In this document: piece after piece, positions 25,028 through 34,317 of the stretch
How positions within the stretch are numbered: position 1 is the first letter of the stretch
Layout: the number at the start of each line of letters is the position of its first letter
NCBI RefSeq assembly: GCF_030519375.1
Contig: NZ_JAUMKB010000003.1
Coordinates: 62,001-126,000, forward strand
DNA from: Mucilaginibacter tolerans
GTDB taxonomy: Bacteria; Bacteroidota; Bacteroidia; Sphingobacteriales; Sphingobacteriaceae
Reading direction: 5' to 3'
DNA length: 64,000 nucleotides
Program-made: the position numbers and the translations under genes
Notes under the pieces: model-generated
Database searches by the model: none
Seen by the model: only the letters and a program-made list of their open reading frames with translations
Told to the model about the DNA's origin: nothing

Positions 25028-25145
25028 GGTTAATTGGTCATTAGTCACTAGCTATTAGTCACTGGCTTAAATATAGGCAATTTGCCTGTATTTTAATACA
25101 TCATAGCAACGACTAATGACAGCGCAGCGAAATGACTAATGACAA
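25028..25145. repeat. intergenic inverted repeats (TCATTAGTCA family) and a palindrome
   Basis: GTCATTAGTCA near 25038 is mirrored by TGACTAATGAC near 25132, with further partial copies between (TATTAGTCACTGG, ACTAATGACA). Between them AGGCAA-T-TTGCCT (25075-25087) is a 13-base palindrome. The stretch separates GH3 from lptB, both on the - strand, and holds no gene. Confidence 0.5.
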
Positions 25146-25149
25146 ATAA

Positions 25150-25887
25150 TTACGCGAAGGTTTTCCTTTTCAACACGAAATTGGCTCCCAGGTACACTTT
25201 TCTCACCATTTCGTTCTCAGCCAGCACCTCGGGCACGCCGGACTCTAATATCTTGCCCTCAAAAAGCAGGTACGCGCGATCGGTTATCGACAAGGTCTCC
25301 TGTACATTGTGATCGGTTATTAGGATACCGATATTCCGGTGTCTCAGTTTTGCCACCATTGCCTGTATTTCTTCAACCGCGATAGGGTCTACACCGGCAA
25401 AGGGTTCATCTAATAATATAAAGTTGGGTTCGGCAGCCAGTGCGCGGGCAATTTCGGTACGCCTGCGTTCACCGCCTGATAACAGGTCGCCACGATTTTT
25501 GCGCACCTTGTGCAAACTGAATTCATCTATCAGTTCTTCGAGTTTATGTTTTTGCTGTTCCTTAGTCATTTTGCCCATTTCCAGCACAGCCTTGATATTG
25601 TCTTCAACTGACAGCTTACGAAAAACAGATGCTTCCTGCGCCAAATAGCCTATCCCCTTTTGCGCACGGCGGTACATCGGGTCGCCGGTAATATCTTCGT
25701 CTTCCAGGAATATTCTGCCTTCATTAGGCTTAATCAAGCCCACAATCATGTAGAACGAGGTCGTTTTGCCGGCACCATTAGGACCTAATAGCCCTACGAT
25801 CTCGCCCTGCGAAACATTAAATGAAACATGATTTACAACCGAACGCTGCTTATATTTTTTTACAAGGTCTTCTGCTCTTAAAATCAT
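25150..25887 (-). CDS. lptB: LPS export ABC transporter ATP-binding protein
   Basis: A 245-residue ABC ATPase that powers the LptBFG extractor feeding lipopolysaccharide into the Lpt bridge. Walker [10 protein letters not shown] (35-43), the LptB-specific [19 protein letters not shown]-loop region, signature [16 protein letters not shown], Walker [20 protein letters not shown] and the H-loop [10 protein letters not shown] are all intact. LptF/G genes are not adjacent. An OstA-like Lpt-related protein is encoded at 51.7 kb. Confidence 0.95.
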   Translation of the reverse strand: MILRAEDLVKKYKQRSVVNHVSFNVSQGEIVGLLGPNGAGKTTSFYMIVGLIKPNEGRIFLEDEDITGDPMYRRAQKGIGYLAQEASVFRKLSVEDNIKAVLEMGKMTKEQQKHKLEELIDEFSLHKVRKNRGDLLSGGERRRTEIARALAAEPNFILLDEPFAGVDPIAVEEIQAMVAKLRHRNIGILITDHNVQETLSITDRAYLLFEGKILESGVPEVLAENEMVRKVYLGANFVLKRKTFA

Positions 25888-25893
25888 TTCTTG

Positions 25894-25974
25894 TTTAAAT
25901 TCTAAAATCTAAATACTAAATTCTAATTACCTACTCCAAAACTTAGAGTTTAGAATTTAGGCATTAGAGTTTCC
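25894..25974. repeat. intergenic repeat TCTAAATACTAAATTC / GAATTTAG family
   Basis: TTCTAAAATCTAAATACTAA on one side is roughly inverted by TTAGAGTTTAGAATTTAGGC on the other; the wording matches the tandem repeat at 15792. It separates recJ from lptB. Confidence 0.4.
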
Positions 25975-27669
25975 CAAACGAATGCCTTTCACATTCAACT
26001 GTATCGAACGCTTGTCGCGCCAGATATTTTCTTCAATATGGTAGCAAATATCAAACGGCTTGCCACTTTTTATTTCGTCTAAAAAACTGCCTTGCCCGAA
26101 TGCGATACAATCAAATGCCGGCGACCCTTCCTGTATCACCGACATTTTCAGGTGATTCTCTCCCACCAATCCGGCGTAGCCGCTAACATACACATTCCTG
26201 CTCAAAAACACTGGCGACATATTCTCCGGACCATACGGCGCAAACTGGTTTAGTATCCTGAAAAACTTGGAATCAATCTGTTTCAGTTCCAATTCACCAT
26301 CTATTTTTATTTCCTGCACCAATTGTTCATCGGTAATGGTAGCGCAAACTACTTCTTCGAAACGAGCGATAAAAGCCTCTACATTTTCAGGATGCAAAGT
26401 CAATCCTGCAGCGTATTTATGCCCGCCAAACTGGATCAGCAGATCCTTACACTCGCACAATGCTTCGTACAGATCATACCCGAAAACCGACCTTGCCGAA
26501 CCAGCCACGTGTCCATTTGACCGAGTTAGAACGATGGTTGGGCGATAATATTTTTCTGTGAGTCGTGATGCTACTATACCAATCACTCCTTTGTGCCATT
26601 TTTCATTGAACACAACAGTTGATTTTCTGCCAATCATCACCTGGTCATTTGCAATCATATTCAGCGCTTCATCGGTGATAGACAGATCGTGTTCCTTACG
26701 TTCGGCGTTCTTCCCATTGATCAACATACCTTTTTCAAGTGCTGAATTTTCATCACAGGCAATCAACAGTTCAACAGCATGTTTGGCGTCGTCAATTCGT
26801 CCGGCCGCATTAATGCGCGGTCCAAGTGCAAACACAACATCCGATATCGCATAGTTGCCAGTACGCCCGGCAACCTGCATCAGGGTTCTTACACCAATGC
26901 AAGGTTCAGTATTTAGTTTCTGCAAACCGAAATAAGCTAACACCCGGTTCTCACCGGTAATGTGTACGATATCGCAAGCTATACTTATGGCTACTAAATC
27001 GAGGTAACAAGCTACTTCCTCAAAAGATATACTATTCTTTTCAGCATAGGCCTGTATCAGCTTAAAACCTATTCCACAGCCCGATAATTCTTTATAAGGA
27101 TATTCACAGTCGGCACGTTTAGGATCGAGCACGGCCACTGCTTCAGGCAAGTCTTTACCCGGCAAGTGGTGATCACATATTACAAAATCTACACCCTTAT
27201 TATTCGCATAAGCAATTTTATCTACCGATTTGATGCCGCAATCCAGGGCAATGATCAGGCTGAAACCATTGTCAGCGGCATAGTCGATGCCCTGGGTGGA
27301 TATACCGTAACCTTCCAGGTAGCGATCGGGAATATAGTATTCGATCTTATCGTACAGCTTTGCAAAAAAACTATACACCAATGATACAGCTGTGGTGCCA
27401 TCTACGTCATAATCGCCGTAAACCAGTATTCTTTCTTCGTTTGATATAGCTGCTTCGATCCTTTCAATGGCTTTTTCCATATCGGCCATCAGGAAGGGAT
27501 CGTGCAGGTGCCTCAGGTCAGGGCGAAAGAAATATCGGGCATCCTCATAAGTCTTAATACCCCTGTGGATCAGCAAACTACTCAAAACGGTGTCGATGCC
27601 CAGCTCTTTAGCCAATTTTATGACATCTGCATTATCAGGCTTTTCTCGAACCGCCCACCGTTTATCCAT
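25957..27669 (-). CDS. recJ: single-stranded-DNA-specific exonuclease RecJ
   Basis: A 570-residue 5'-3' exonuclease of the DHH superfamily acting in recombination and mismatch repair. Motif I LVYGDYDVDGTTAV, motif III FVICDHHLPG, the DHHA1 part GSARSVFGYDL and GGHKYAAGLTL, and a C-terminal OB-fold region are visible. ATG 27669 (MDKRWAV) is chosen; the longer frame adds a hydrophobic stretch unlike RecJ. It is divergent from the MBL hydrolase gene across about 60 bases. Confidence 0.95.
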   Translation of the reverse strand: MDKRWAVREKPDNADVIKLAKELGIDTVLSSLLIHRGIKTYEDARYFFRPDLRHLHDPFLMADMEKAIERIEAAISNEERILVYGDYDVDGTTAVSLVYSFFAKLYDKIEYYIPDRYLEGYGISTQGIDYAADNGFSLIIALDCGIKSVDKIAYANNKGVDFVICDHHLPGKDLPEAVAVLDPKRADCEYPYKELSGCGIGFKLIQAYAEKNSISFEEVACYLDLVAISIACDIVHITGENRVLAYFGLQKLNTEPCIGVRTLMQVAGRTGNYAISDVVFALGPRINAAGRIDDAKHAVELLIACDENSALEKGMLINGKNAERKEHDLSITDEALNMIANDQVMIGRKSTVVFNEKWHKGVIGIVASRLTEKYYRPTIVLTRSNGHVAGSARSVFGYDLYEALCECKDLLIQFGGHKYAAGLTLHPENVEAFIARFEEVVCATITDEQLVQEIKIDGELELKQIDSKFFRILNQFAPYGPENMSPVFLSRNVYVSGYAGLVGENHLKMSVIQEGSPAFDCIAFGQGSFLDEIKSGKPFDICYHIEENIWRDKRSIQLNVKGIRLGNSNA

Positions 27670-27728
27670 ATCTTTGCACTTTAAAAAGTAAAGATAGGAA
27701 ATGTGCCAATATCCGCACATCAAAACAT

Positions 27729-28502
27729 ATGGAGATTTTTGCCTTAAACGAAGGATCTTATTCTGTTGATTCTTCCAAAAAATTTATACCCTTCGATCCG
27801 CAGACCGATAATACTAAAGACCGTCCCGGCTCTTTATTTATCCATGTCAATCCATTTTTGGTCGAAACATCTGACGACCTGATCCTGTTTGATGCCGGGT
27901 TAGGCTTCAAAGATACCCGAGATGAAATGCTTATTCACCAGCATATCCGCAACTATGGTTTCGATCCGGATGATGTGACACTTGTACTCATGTCGCATCT
28001 GCATTATGATCATTCTGGCGGACTGGTGGGTGAGCGTAGCGGGAAACTTGAGCCCAGCTTTCCGCATGCCACACACGTCATTCAAAAAGGGGAATGGGAG
28101 ATTGCTTTAGCGGGGAAATCGTCATCCTATCACAAGGATATATTTGAGGCGTTGAAAGACTCAGTTAAGATTCAATTCCTGGAAGGTTCAGGAGAACTGA
28201 AGCCAGGCATACAATATGAACTATCCGGCGGGCATTGCCCCTTTCACCAGGTATTCTGGCTAAATGATAATGGTCAGAAGTGTTTTTATGGCGGTGACGA
28301 ACTGCCGGAACCAGAACAGTTACTAAGAAAATTTATAGCGAAATATGATTATGACGGCCGTAAAGCTATGCAGTTGCGAGAAGAATATGGAAAGAAGGCG
28401 GCTGAAGAAAATTATACCTGCTTATTCTACCACGCTAAATCGAACACTGTAGGCAATGTAAGTTTTGAAGATGACCATTTTACAGTCACCAGAGTATTAT
28501 AA
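27729..28502 (+). CDS. MBL fold metallo-hydrolase
   Basis: A 257-residue metallo-beta-lactamase fold enzyme. The zinc motif HLHYDH spans H90, H92, D94 and H95; a further His is in SGGHCPFH and an Asp in YGGDELPE. The overall pattern resembles lactonase/glyoxalase-type hydrolases with an N-terminal lid-like segment; substrate unknown. No signal peptide. Single gene, convergent with the response regulator. Confidence 0.88.
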   Translation: MEIFALNEGSYSVDSSKKFIPFDPQTDNTKDRPGSLFIHVNPFLVETSDDLILFDAGLGFKDTRDEMLIHQHIRNYGFDPDDVTLVLMSHLHYDHSGGLVGERSGKLEPSFPHATHVIQKGEWEIALAGKSSSYHKDIFEALKDSVKIQFLEGSGELKPGIQYELSGGHCPFHQVFWLNDNGQKCFYGGDELPEPEQLLRKFIAKYDYDGRKAMQLREEYGKKAAEENYTCLFYHAKSNTVGNVSFEDDHFTVTRVL

Positions 28503-28568
28503 GAGGATAAATTTGAAATGATTTTTCGGTGTCTGTTTGGGCGAAGGGTTAGTAAATTAAAAGTCGAC

Positions 28569-28600
28569 CTTCCAACTTTTAAACTTTACAACCTAGCAAC
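28569..28600 (+). repeat. dispersed intergenic repeat, copy c
   Basis: CCTTCCAACTTTTAAACTTT followed by ACAACCTAGCAACT, a degenerate copy of the repeat at 14313 and 16317. Lies between two convergent genes; no other feature is seen in this gap. Confidence 0.35.
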
Positions 28601-28603
28601 TCC

Positions 28604-29023
28604 CTAAACGTGGTTAGCTACTTCGAAAAGCTCTTTTATCTTCTCAACGTTGAGTGGTTTCGAGATAAAATCTTTCACAACCGGGTATGAGCGGGCTTTA
28701 TTAATATCATTGCTGAATACAGATGACGAGATAATATACACTTTGCATTTACCTAACGGATCGATATTTAAGCGAGTGTACTCATCCAGAAACTCCCATC
28801 CATTCATGATGGGCATATTGATATCCAATAAAATATAGTCTGGCAATTTAGAAGGATCGTTTCTCTGGATATCCAGCAAAAGATCAATTGCATATTTACC
28901 ATGCAGGCAGGCCATAATGTCGGTATTTAACAGGGCCTTTTTTATCAATTTGATCGAGATGAAATTGTTTATTTCATCATCATCAACCAGCAAAATGCTT
29001 ACAGAACCGTTAGTATTAATCAT
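28604..29023 (-). CDS. single-domain response regulator
   Basis: A 139-residue receiver domain without an output domain. Acidic pocket D14-D15-D16 in LLVDDDEIN, phosphoacceptor D67 in LLDINMPIMNGWEF, the Ser of IISSSV near 100 and K122 in FISKPL. It must signal by protein contact, as CheY-like proteins do; the partner histidine kinase is not in the window. Single gene followed toward gcvP by 240 bases holding only the gcvP hairpin. Confidence 0.92.
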   Translation of the reverse strand: MINTNGSVSILLVDDDEINNFISIKLIKKALLNTDIMACLHGKYAIDLLLDIQRNDPSKLPDYILLDINMPIMNGWEFLDEYTRLNIDPLGKCKVYIISSSVFSNDINKARSYPVVKDFISKPLNVEKIKELFEVANHV

Positions 29024-29213
29024 ATGTAACTTTATACGGGGGCAAAATCTAAAAGGTTATGTAAGTATATAATTCAGCGAAAAAAAATCGTGATTAAAAA
29101 TAATTACTACAAGTTAAGTAAAATTATAATCATTAAGCAAGTAAAAATGTGTGATTTATCGCCTTTTTACAATAACTCATAACCAAAACAGATGAGAATC
29201 AGGGATAAAGAAA

Positions 29214-29242
29214 TGCGCAGATGAATTAGTCCCATCTGCACA
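29214..29242 (-). terminator. rho-independent terminator of gcvP
   Basis: On the - strand TGTGCAGATG pairs with CATCTGCGCA (one G-T pair) around a nine-base loop, followed by TTTCTTT. It lies about 25 bases after the gcvP stop. The rest of the 29024-29266 interval is AT-rich and shows nothing else. Confidence 0.7.
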
Positions 29243-29266
29243 TTTATATATTTTCTTATCTATATA

Positions 29267-32158
29267 TTATTCAATGACACTTTCCTCAAACTCATAATCC
29301 TCAAGTGGAGGGCATGAACAGATCAGCGTCCGGTCGCCGTAAGTATCGTTTACGCGACCAACAGAAGGCCAGAACTTATAAGTTGCCACATATGGTAATG
29401 GGAAGGCAGCCTTTTGACGGGTGTATGGATGTTCCCAATCGTTACCGGTAACTACAGCCGCAGTGTGAGGCGCATTCTTTAGCGGGTTGTTCGCTTTGTC
29501 GAACAAACCTTTTTCAATATCATCAATTTCATGACGGATAGCGATCATCGCATCGCAGAAACGATCAAGTTCATGTTTGGGTTCCGATTCAGTTGGCTCA
29601 ATCATTACGGTGCCAGCAACAGGGAACGAAACTGTTGGTGCGTGAAAACCATAATCCATCAAACGTTTAGCAATATCGATCACCTCGATGCCTGCACCTT
29701 TAAATGAGCGACAATCCAGGATCATTTCGTGAGCACAACGACCGTTAGCACCGGTATATAATACAGGGTAATGATGTTTTAAGCGACTCTTGATATAGTT
29801 GGCATTCAGGATAGCATAACGGGTAGCATCAGTCAGGCCTTCAGCGCCCATCATAGCAATATAAGCATGGGATATGATCAGGATAGATGCGGAACCCCAT
29901 GGAGCGGCTGAAACAGCGTGGATAGATTTGCCACGATCGATATCAACCACAGCATGACCCGGCAGATAAGGTACCAGGTGCTTAGCCACACCGATAGGCC
30001 CCATACCCGGACCGCCGCCGCCATGTGGGATACAGAATGTTTTGTGAAGGTTCAGGTGGCAAACGTCAGCACCGATGTTCGCGGGACTGGTTAAACCTAC
30101 CTGCGCGTTCATATTGGCACCGTCCATATAAACCTGGCCGCCATTCTCGTGAATGATCTGACACACTTCAATAATAGCTTCCTCAAACACCCCATGCGTG
30201 GATGGATAAGTTACCATAAGGCATGAAAGATCATCTTTATGCTGTTCAGCTTTTTCTCTTAGATCATTAACATCTATATTTCCGTTCTCATCGCATTTCA
30301 CCACCAATATCTTCATTCCGGCCATCGCTGCTGAAGCGGGGTTGGTACCGTGCGCTGAAGAAGGGATCAAAGCAATATTACGGTGACCTTCGCCCCTGTC
30401 ATAATGATAAGCGCGGATCACCATCAAACCGGCATATTCACCTTGGGCACCGGCATTTGGCTGCAAACTCATGGCTGCAAAGCCGGTGATCTCTGATAAC
30501 CAGTTGTTCAGTTCATCAAAAAGCTGCATATAACCGCCAACCTGATCGGCTGGTGCAAACGGGTGCATCTTGCTGAATTCAGGCCAGGTGACCGGTACCA
30601 TTTCGGTTGTTGCATTCAGCTTCATGGTACATGAGCCCAGCGCGATCATCGAATGACACAAAGAAAGGTCTTTGGTTTCCAATGATTTGATATAGCGCAG
30701 CATCTCGTGCTCTGAATGATGTGAATTGAATATGGCGTGAGTCAGAAAATCCGATTTGCGTTGTAAAGCGGCGGGAATGACCGTTTCTACATTTGCTTTC
30801 AGTTCATCAAAATTGACATCACTCAAGGTTTTGCCTTTTACTTTGGCGAAAAAGCGAACCATGGTTTTGATATCTTCTGATGAAGTAGTCTCGTCGATTG
30901 AAATAGTCACTACCGAACCTTCATAGTTCAGGTTCATTTCGTTATTCAGCGCTTCCGCATGGAGCGGTCCAACCAGTTCACCCAGATCAAATTTCAAGGT
31001 ATCGAAATAAGACTGGTTCAGTTGTTTATAGCCCAGTTTCTCTAATGATTGAGCCAGCAATACTGATAAGCCATGAATACGCTCAGCGATCAGCTTTATA
31101 CCTTGCGGGCCATGGTACACGGCATAGCATCCTGCCATAATAGCCAGCAAAGCCTGTGCGGTACAAATGTTTGAAGTCGCTTTATCACGGCGGATATGCT
31201 GTTCACGGGTTTGCAAGGCCATACGCAAAGCGTAATTGCCCGCGCTGTCAATAGTAACACCGATAATACGGCCTGGAATAGAGCGTTTGTATTCTTCTTT
31301 AGTTGCAAAGAAAGCGGCATGCGGACCGCCAAAGCCCATTGGTACGCCAAAACGCTGGGTTGAACCAACCACCACATCGGCGCCCCATTCGCCTGGAGGG
31401 GTCAATAAGGCTAAGCTCATAATATCAGCAACTACGGTAAGTTTGATGCCCTTTTCATGTGCTTTTGCAGCAAAGCCGGAGTAATCGTATACCGCACCAT
31501 GACCGGCAGGATATTGTACAATTGCTCCGAATATATTATTGTTCAGTTCAACCTCGCGGTGGTCGCCGATTTGGATCTGGATACCATAAGGTTCAGAACG
31601 TGTTTTTAAAATATCAATAGTTTGCGGGAACACTTCGTCAGACACAAAGAAGATCTTTGCGTCCTGGTTTTTGCGCAAGCTGTATTGCATAAACATCGCC
31701 TCAGCAGCGGCTGTGCCTTCGTCCAATAGCGATGCGTTGGCAATTTCCATCCCGGTCAGGTCTATTACCATGGTTTGGAAATTCAGCAACGCCTGCAAAC
31801 GCCCTTGCGCAATTTCGGCCTGGTATGGTGTATACTGGGTATACCATCCGGGGTTCTCTAAAATATTGCGCTGAATTACACCCGGCACGATCACATCATA
31901 GTATCCCTGGCCGATGAATGACTTGAATACTTTGTTTTTTGATGCTGTTTGACGGAGCGTGTTCAGGTAATCGAACTCACTTTTTGCAGGTGGCAAGTTG
32001 AGCGGTTTTTTTAGCCTGATGTTGGATGGAATTGTTTGTGCAATTAATTCATCAAGTGACCCTGCACCAATCGTTTTTAACATTTGAGCCGTATCAGCGG
32101 CATTCGGAGCAATGTGTCTGTTTTGAAATTTCTCCTGATAATCTGTGTTCAACTTCAT
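29267..32158 (-). CDS. gcvP: glycine dehydrogenase (aminomethyl-transferring), P-protein
   Basis: A 963-residue single-chain P-protein of the glycine cleavage system, decarboxylating glycine with PLP and passing the aminomethyl group to GcvH lipoate. It is the fused form: the N-terminal half starts with the FQNRHIAPN and [10 protein letters not shown] marks, the C-terminal half holds the PLP lysine in [19 protein letters not shown] near residue 705. Length is typical. gcvT and gcvH are not adjacent. A good TTG-N20-TACCTTTG promoter lies directly upstream with a leader too short for a glycine riboswitch. Confidence 0.97.
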   Translation of the reverse strand: MKLNTDYQEKFQNRHIAPNAADTAQMLKTIGAGSLDELIAQTIPSNIRLKKPLNLPPAKSEFDYLNTLRQTASKNKVFKSFIGQGYYDVIVPGVIQRNILENPGWYTQYTPYQAEIAQGRLQALLNFQTMVIDLTGMEIANASLLDEGTAAAEAMFMQYSLRKNQDAKIFFVSDEVFPQTIDILKTRSEPYGIQIQIGDHREVELNNNIFGAIVQYPAGHGAVYDYSGFAAKAHEKGIKLTVVADIMSLALLTPPGEWGADVVVGSTQRFGVPMGFGGPHAAFFATKEEYKRSIPGRIIGVTIDSAGNYALRMALQTREQHIRRDKATSNICTAQALLAIMAGCYAVYHGPQGIKLIAERIHGLSVLLAQSLEKLGYKQLNQSYFDTLKFDLGELVGPLHAEALNNEMNLNYEGSVVTISIDETTSSEDIKTMVRFFAKVKGKTLSDVNFDELKANVETVIPAALQRKSDFLTHAIFNSHHSEHEMLRYIKSLETKDLSLCHSMIALGSCTMKLNATTEMVPVTWPEFSKMHPFAPADQVGGYMQLFDELNNWLSEITGFAAMSLQPNAGAQGEYAGLMVIRAYHYDRGEGHRNIALIPSSAHGTNPASAAMAGMKILVVKCDENGNIDVNDLREKAEQHKDDLSCLMVTYPSTHGVFEEAIIEVCQIIHENGGQVYMDGANMNAQVGLTSPANIGADVCHLNLHKTFCIPHGGGGPGMGPIGVAKHLVPYLPGHAVVDIDRGKSIHAVSAAPWGSASILIISHAYIAMMGAEGLTDATRYAILNANYIKSRLKHHYPVLYTGANGRCAHEMILDCRSFKGAGIEVIDIAKRLMDYGFHAPTVSFPVAGTVMIEPTESEPKHELDRFCDAMIAIRHEIDDIEKGLFDKANNPLKNAPHTAAVVTGNDWEHPYTRQKAAFPLPYVATYKFWPSVGRVNDTYGDRTLICSCPPLEDYEFEESVIE

Positions 32159-32187
32159 GAAATTCGATGTCCCCTTAAATTTTGCTG

Positions 32188-32218
32188 CAAAGGTACAATT
32201 TTAGAAATTGAGTAACAA
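32188..32218 (-). promoter_or_regulatory. gcvP promoter
   Basis: Reading the - strand, TTG (32218-32216), a 20-base spacer and TACCTTTG (32195-32188) give an exact match to the Bacteroidota promoter pattern, about 30 bases before the gcvP ATG. Confidence 0.65.
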
Positions 32219-32345
32219 TCGGGTAACCTTATAGTGACAGTGATTTTACAGATGATTTGAACCTGAATTCATCGAATTATTGATTCAACAGAATAAACTA
32301 TCAATCGTCAAATTCCACAAATTTTTAAATTCTGAAAATTCAAGC

Positions 32346-33068
32346 TCAGGCAATATTTAATTGCCTTAAATACATTTGTATAGTATTTTCCAATCCATAA
32401 TAAAGTGCATCAGAAATTAGCGCGTGACCAATACTTACTTCATCCAAATAAGGTATATTTTCGGCAAAATACTTCAGATTGTGCAGATCAAGATCATGTC
32501 CGGCATTAATGCCCAAGCCCGCTCTATGCGCGGCTTGGGCAGCCTTAACATAAGGTGCAATAGCCTGTTCTTTATTTTGATGATATTGATGGGCGTAAGC
32601 TTCAGTGTATAATTCAATACGATCCGTTCCCGTTGTAGCAGCTGCCCCCACCATTTCCATCACCGGGTCGACAAATATGGATACGCGGATACCAGCATCT
32701 TTAAACACTTTGATCATCTCTTTCAAATACTCCTGGTTGGTTATCGTATCCCAACCGTGATTAGAGGTGATCTGTCCTAAAGCATCAGGCACTAAAGTTA
32801 CTTGCTCGGGTCTATTGGCCAGCACCAGGTCGATAAACTTTTGCTCCTGGCAATTGCCTTCAATATTGAACTCGGTGGTAACTATCTTCTTCAGTTCAAA
32901 AACATCATGATAACGAATATGTCGTTCATCGGGGCGCGGGTGAACGGTGATACCTTGTGCACCAAAACGCTCGCAATCTTTGGCAACTTGTACCAGGTCG
33001 GGGTTATTGCCGCCACGGGAGTTACGCAGCGTCGCAATTTTGTTGATATTGACAGATAGGCGGGTCAT
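32346..33068 (-). CDS. pdxJ: pyridoxine 5'-phosphate synthase
   Basis: A 240-residue TIM-barrel enzyme that makes pyridoxine phosphate from deoxyxylulose phosphate and aminoacetone phosphate, the source of PLP for Kbl and GcvP. Marks: [44 protein letters not shown] and [15 protein letters not shown]. Length is standard. Gene stands alone between gcvP and the deacetylase-like gene. Confidence 0.96.
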   Translation of the reverse strand: MTRLSVNINKIATLRNSRGGNNPDLVQVAKDCERFGAQGITVHPRPDERHIRYHDVFELKKIVTTEFNIEGNCQEQKFIDLVLANRPEQVTLVPDALGQITSNHGWDTITNQEYLKEMIKVFKDAGIRVSIFVDPVMEMVGAAATTGTDRIELYTEAYAHQYHQNKEQAIAPYVKAAQAAHRAGLGINAGHDLDLHNLKYFAENIPYLDEVSIGHALISDALYYGLENTIQMYLRQLNIA

Positions 33069-33157
33069 TTAATCCAATATTTTTACAGCAGCAAATATCC
33101 TTATTACTTAACTAATAGCTGAAACAATTTTTGGATTCGTTTATTTGTGACTTTATT

Positions 33158-34150
33158 ATGAAACCCCTGACCAGATTTTTATTCTTTTTATCCATTTTAC
33201 CTATACCGACTTTAGTTCGCGCTCAGCAAAACTTCCTTGACATAACCAAATACGGGGTATACTACGGATGGGCACATAATTATCCGCAGGACTGGATGGT
33301 ACTCCGCCGATTTGAAAACCACAACAAAGAATACTATCTACTGGTAAACCCACAAACTCTGCAAACCAAGGTTAACGAAAGCAGCTTTTATCAGGTGAAA
33401 CCTATGACATTGGCTGAGGCGCGTACCGCCTTTAAAAACACGCCTTACGAAAAGGCCATCAGGAAAGCTGAAAAGCAATCGACAAGTATACAAGATGCAG
33501 GGATAGAACGGGGCATTCCTACTGAAGCTGGCATTAGTCTTACTGCTGACCTATGTCCGTCGCACAAGCCACTCGACCGCAGGATTTTCACCACAATATT
33601 CACTGAATTTAAGAAGGTGGAAAAACCGGCGCCCATTGCCTTATCCGTTAGTGGTTTGTGGATGCTGAACCACAAGGAAGATCTTGAATGGCTAAAACAT
33701 TTAAGCAACGAGGGCGAAATACGGATTACCTGGATAGATCATTCCTACAATCATCGCGTAAGCAAAACTGCTCCGCTTAAAGAGAACTTTTTGCTGGAAC
33801 CCGGTACAGATATTAGCTATGAAGTTTTAGCTACAGAGCAATTAATGCTGAAAAATGGCCTGGTGCCATCAGCATTTTTCCGTTTTCCAGGACTTATTTC
33901 GGATCAGCAATTGGTATACAAGATCACTGATTTTGGTTTGATCCCTATCGGCTCTGATGCCTGGCTGGCGAAGGGACAGCAGCCAAACGCAGGTAGCATT
34001 GTACTGATACATGGTAATGGCAATGAGCCTGTTGGCGTTGAGGATTTTATCAAACTACTCCGGTCAAAAACCAAGCAAATAGCTAAAAAGCAATGGCTGC
34101 TATATGATCTCAGTGAAAGTGTGGATGATGCAGCAGAAAGTTCAAAATAA
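33158..34150 (+). CDS. secreted polysaccharide deacetylase-like protein
   Basis: A 330-residue exported protein: signal peptide MKPLTRFLFFLSILPIPTLV with AQQ after it, an N-terminal region of about 110 residues with Tyr/Trp-rich strands, and a NodB-like C-terminal domain. Remnants of the NodB motifs are ISLTADLCPS (motif 1, an Asp present), ITWIDHSYNHR (HxxxH-type metal site), FFRFPG (motif 3) and VLIHGNGNE. The substrate is unknown; peptidoglycan or extracellular polysaccharide deacetylation is inferred. ATG 33158 gives the signal peptide; the longer frame does not. Confidence 0.8.
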   Translation: MKPLTRFLFFLSILPIPTLVRAQQNFLDITKYGVYYGWAHNYPQDWMVLRRFENHNKEYYLLVNPQTLQTKVNESSFYQVKPMTLAEARTAFKNTPYEKAIRKAEKQSTSIQDAGIERGIPTEAGISLTADLCPSHKPLDRRIFTTIFTEFKKVEKPAPIALSVSGLWMLNHKEDLEWLKHLSNEGEIRITWIDHSYNHRVSKTAPLKENFLLEPGTDISYEVLATEQLMLKNGLVPSAFFRFPGLISDQQLVYKITDFGLIPIGSDAWLAKGQQPNAGSIVLIHGNGNEPVGVEDFIKLLRSKTKQIAKKQWLLYDLSESVDDAAESSK

Positions 34151-34266
34151 ATCGTGATAAAATTCCGTATTAACTACGCTATCAATTAGTTTGTTAACTT
34201 AAACTCAAGTATAAAAACAAAAACTCCTATCTTTAGGGTTTTAGACAAGTACCTAATTGATGTTCT

Positions 34267-34300
34267 GTTTGATGGCCCGCTATTTCAGGCATCATCAAAC
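34267..34300. other. inverted repeat in the MORN gene leader
   Basis: GTTTGATG (34267-34274) and CATCAAAC (34293-34300) could form an eight-base stem with an 18-base loop in the leader, ending 17 bases before the ATG. No U-tract follows. Could be a regulatory hairpin or an operator. Confidence 0.35.
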
Positions 34301-34317
34301 TAACTATCTGAATAATA

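Noticed and set aside
32159..32187. Glycine riboswitch upstream of gcvP
   Set aside because: The promoter box lies only about 30 bases before the start, leaving no space for an aptamer.
33131..33157. Upstream start for the deacetylase-like protein
   Set aside because: It would put extra residues before a clear signal peptide beginning at ATG 33158.
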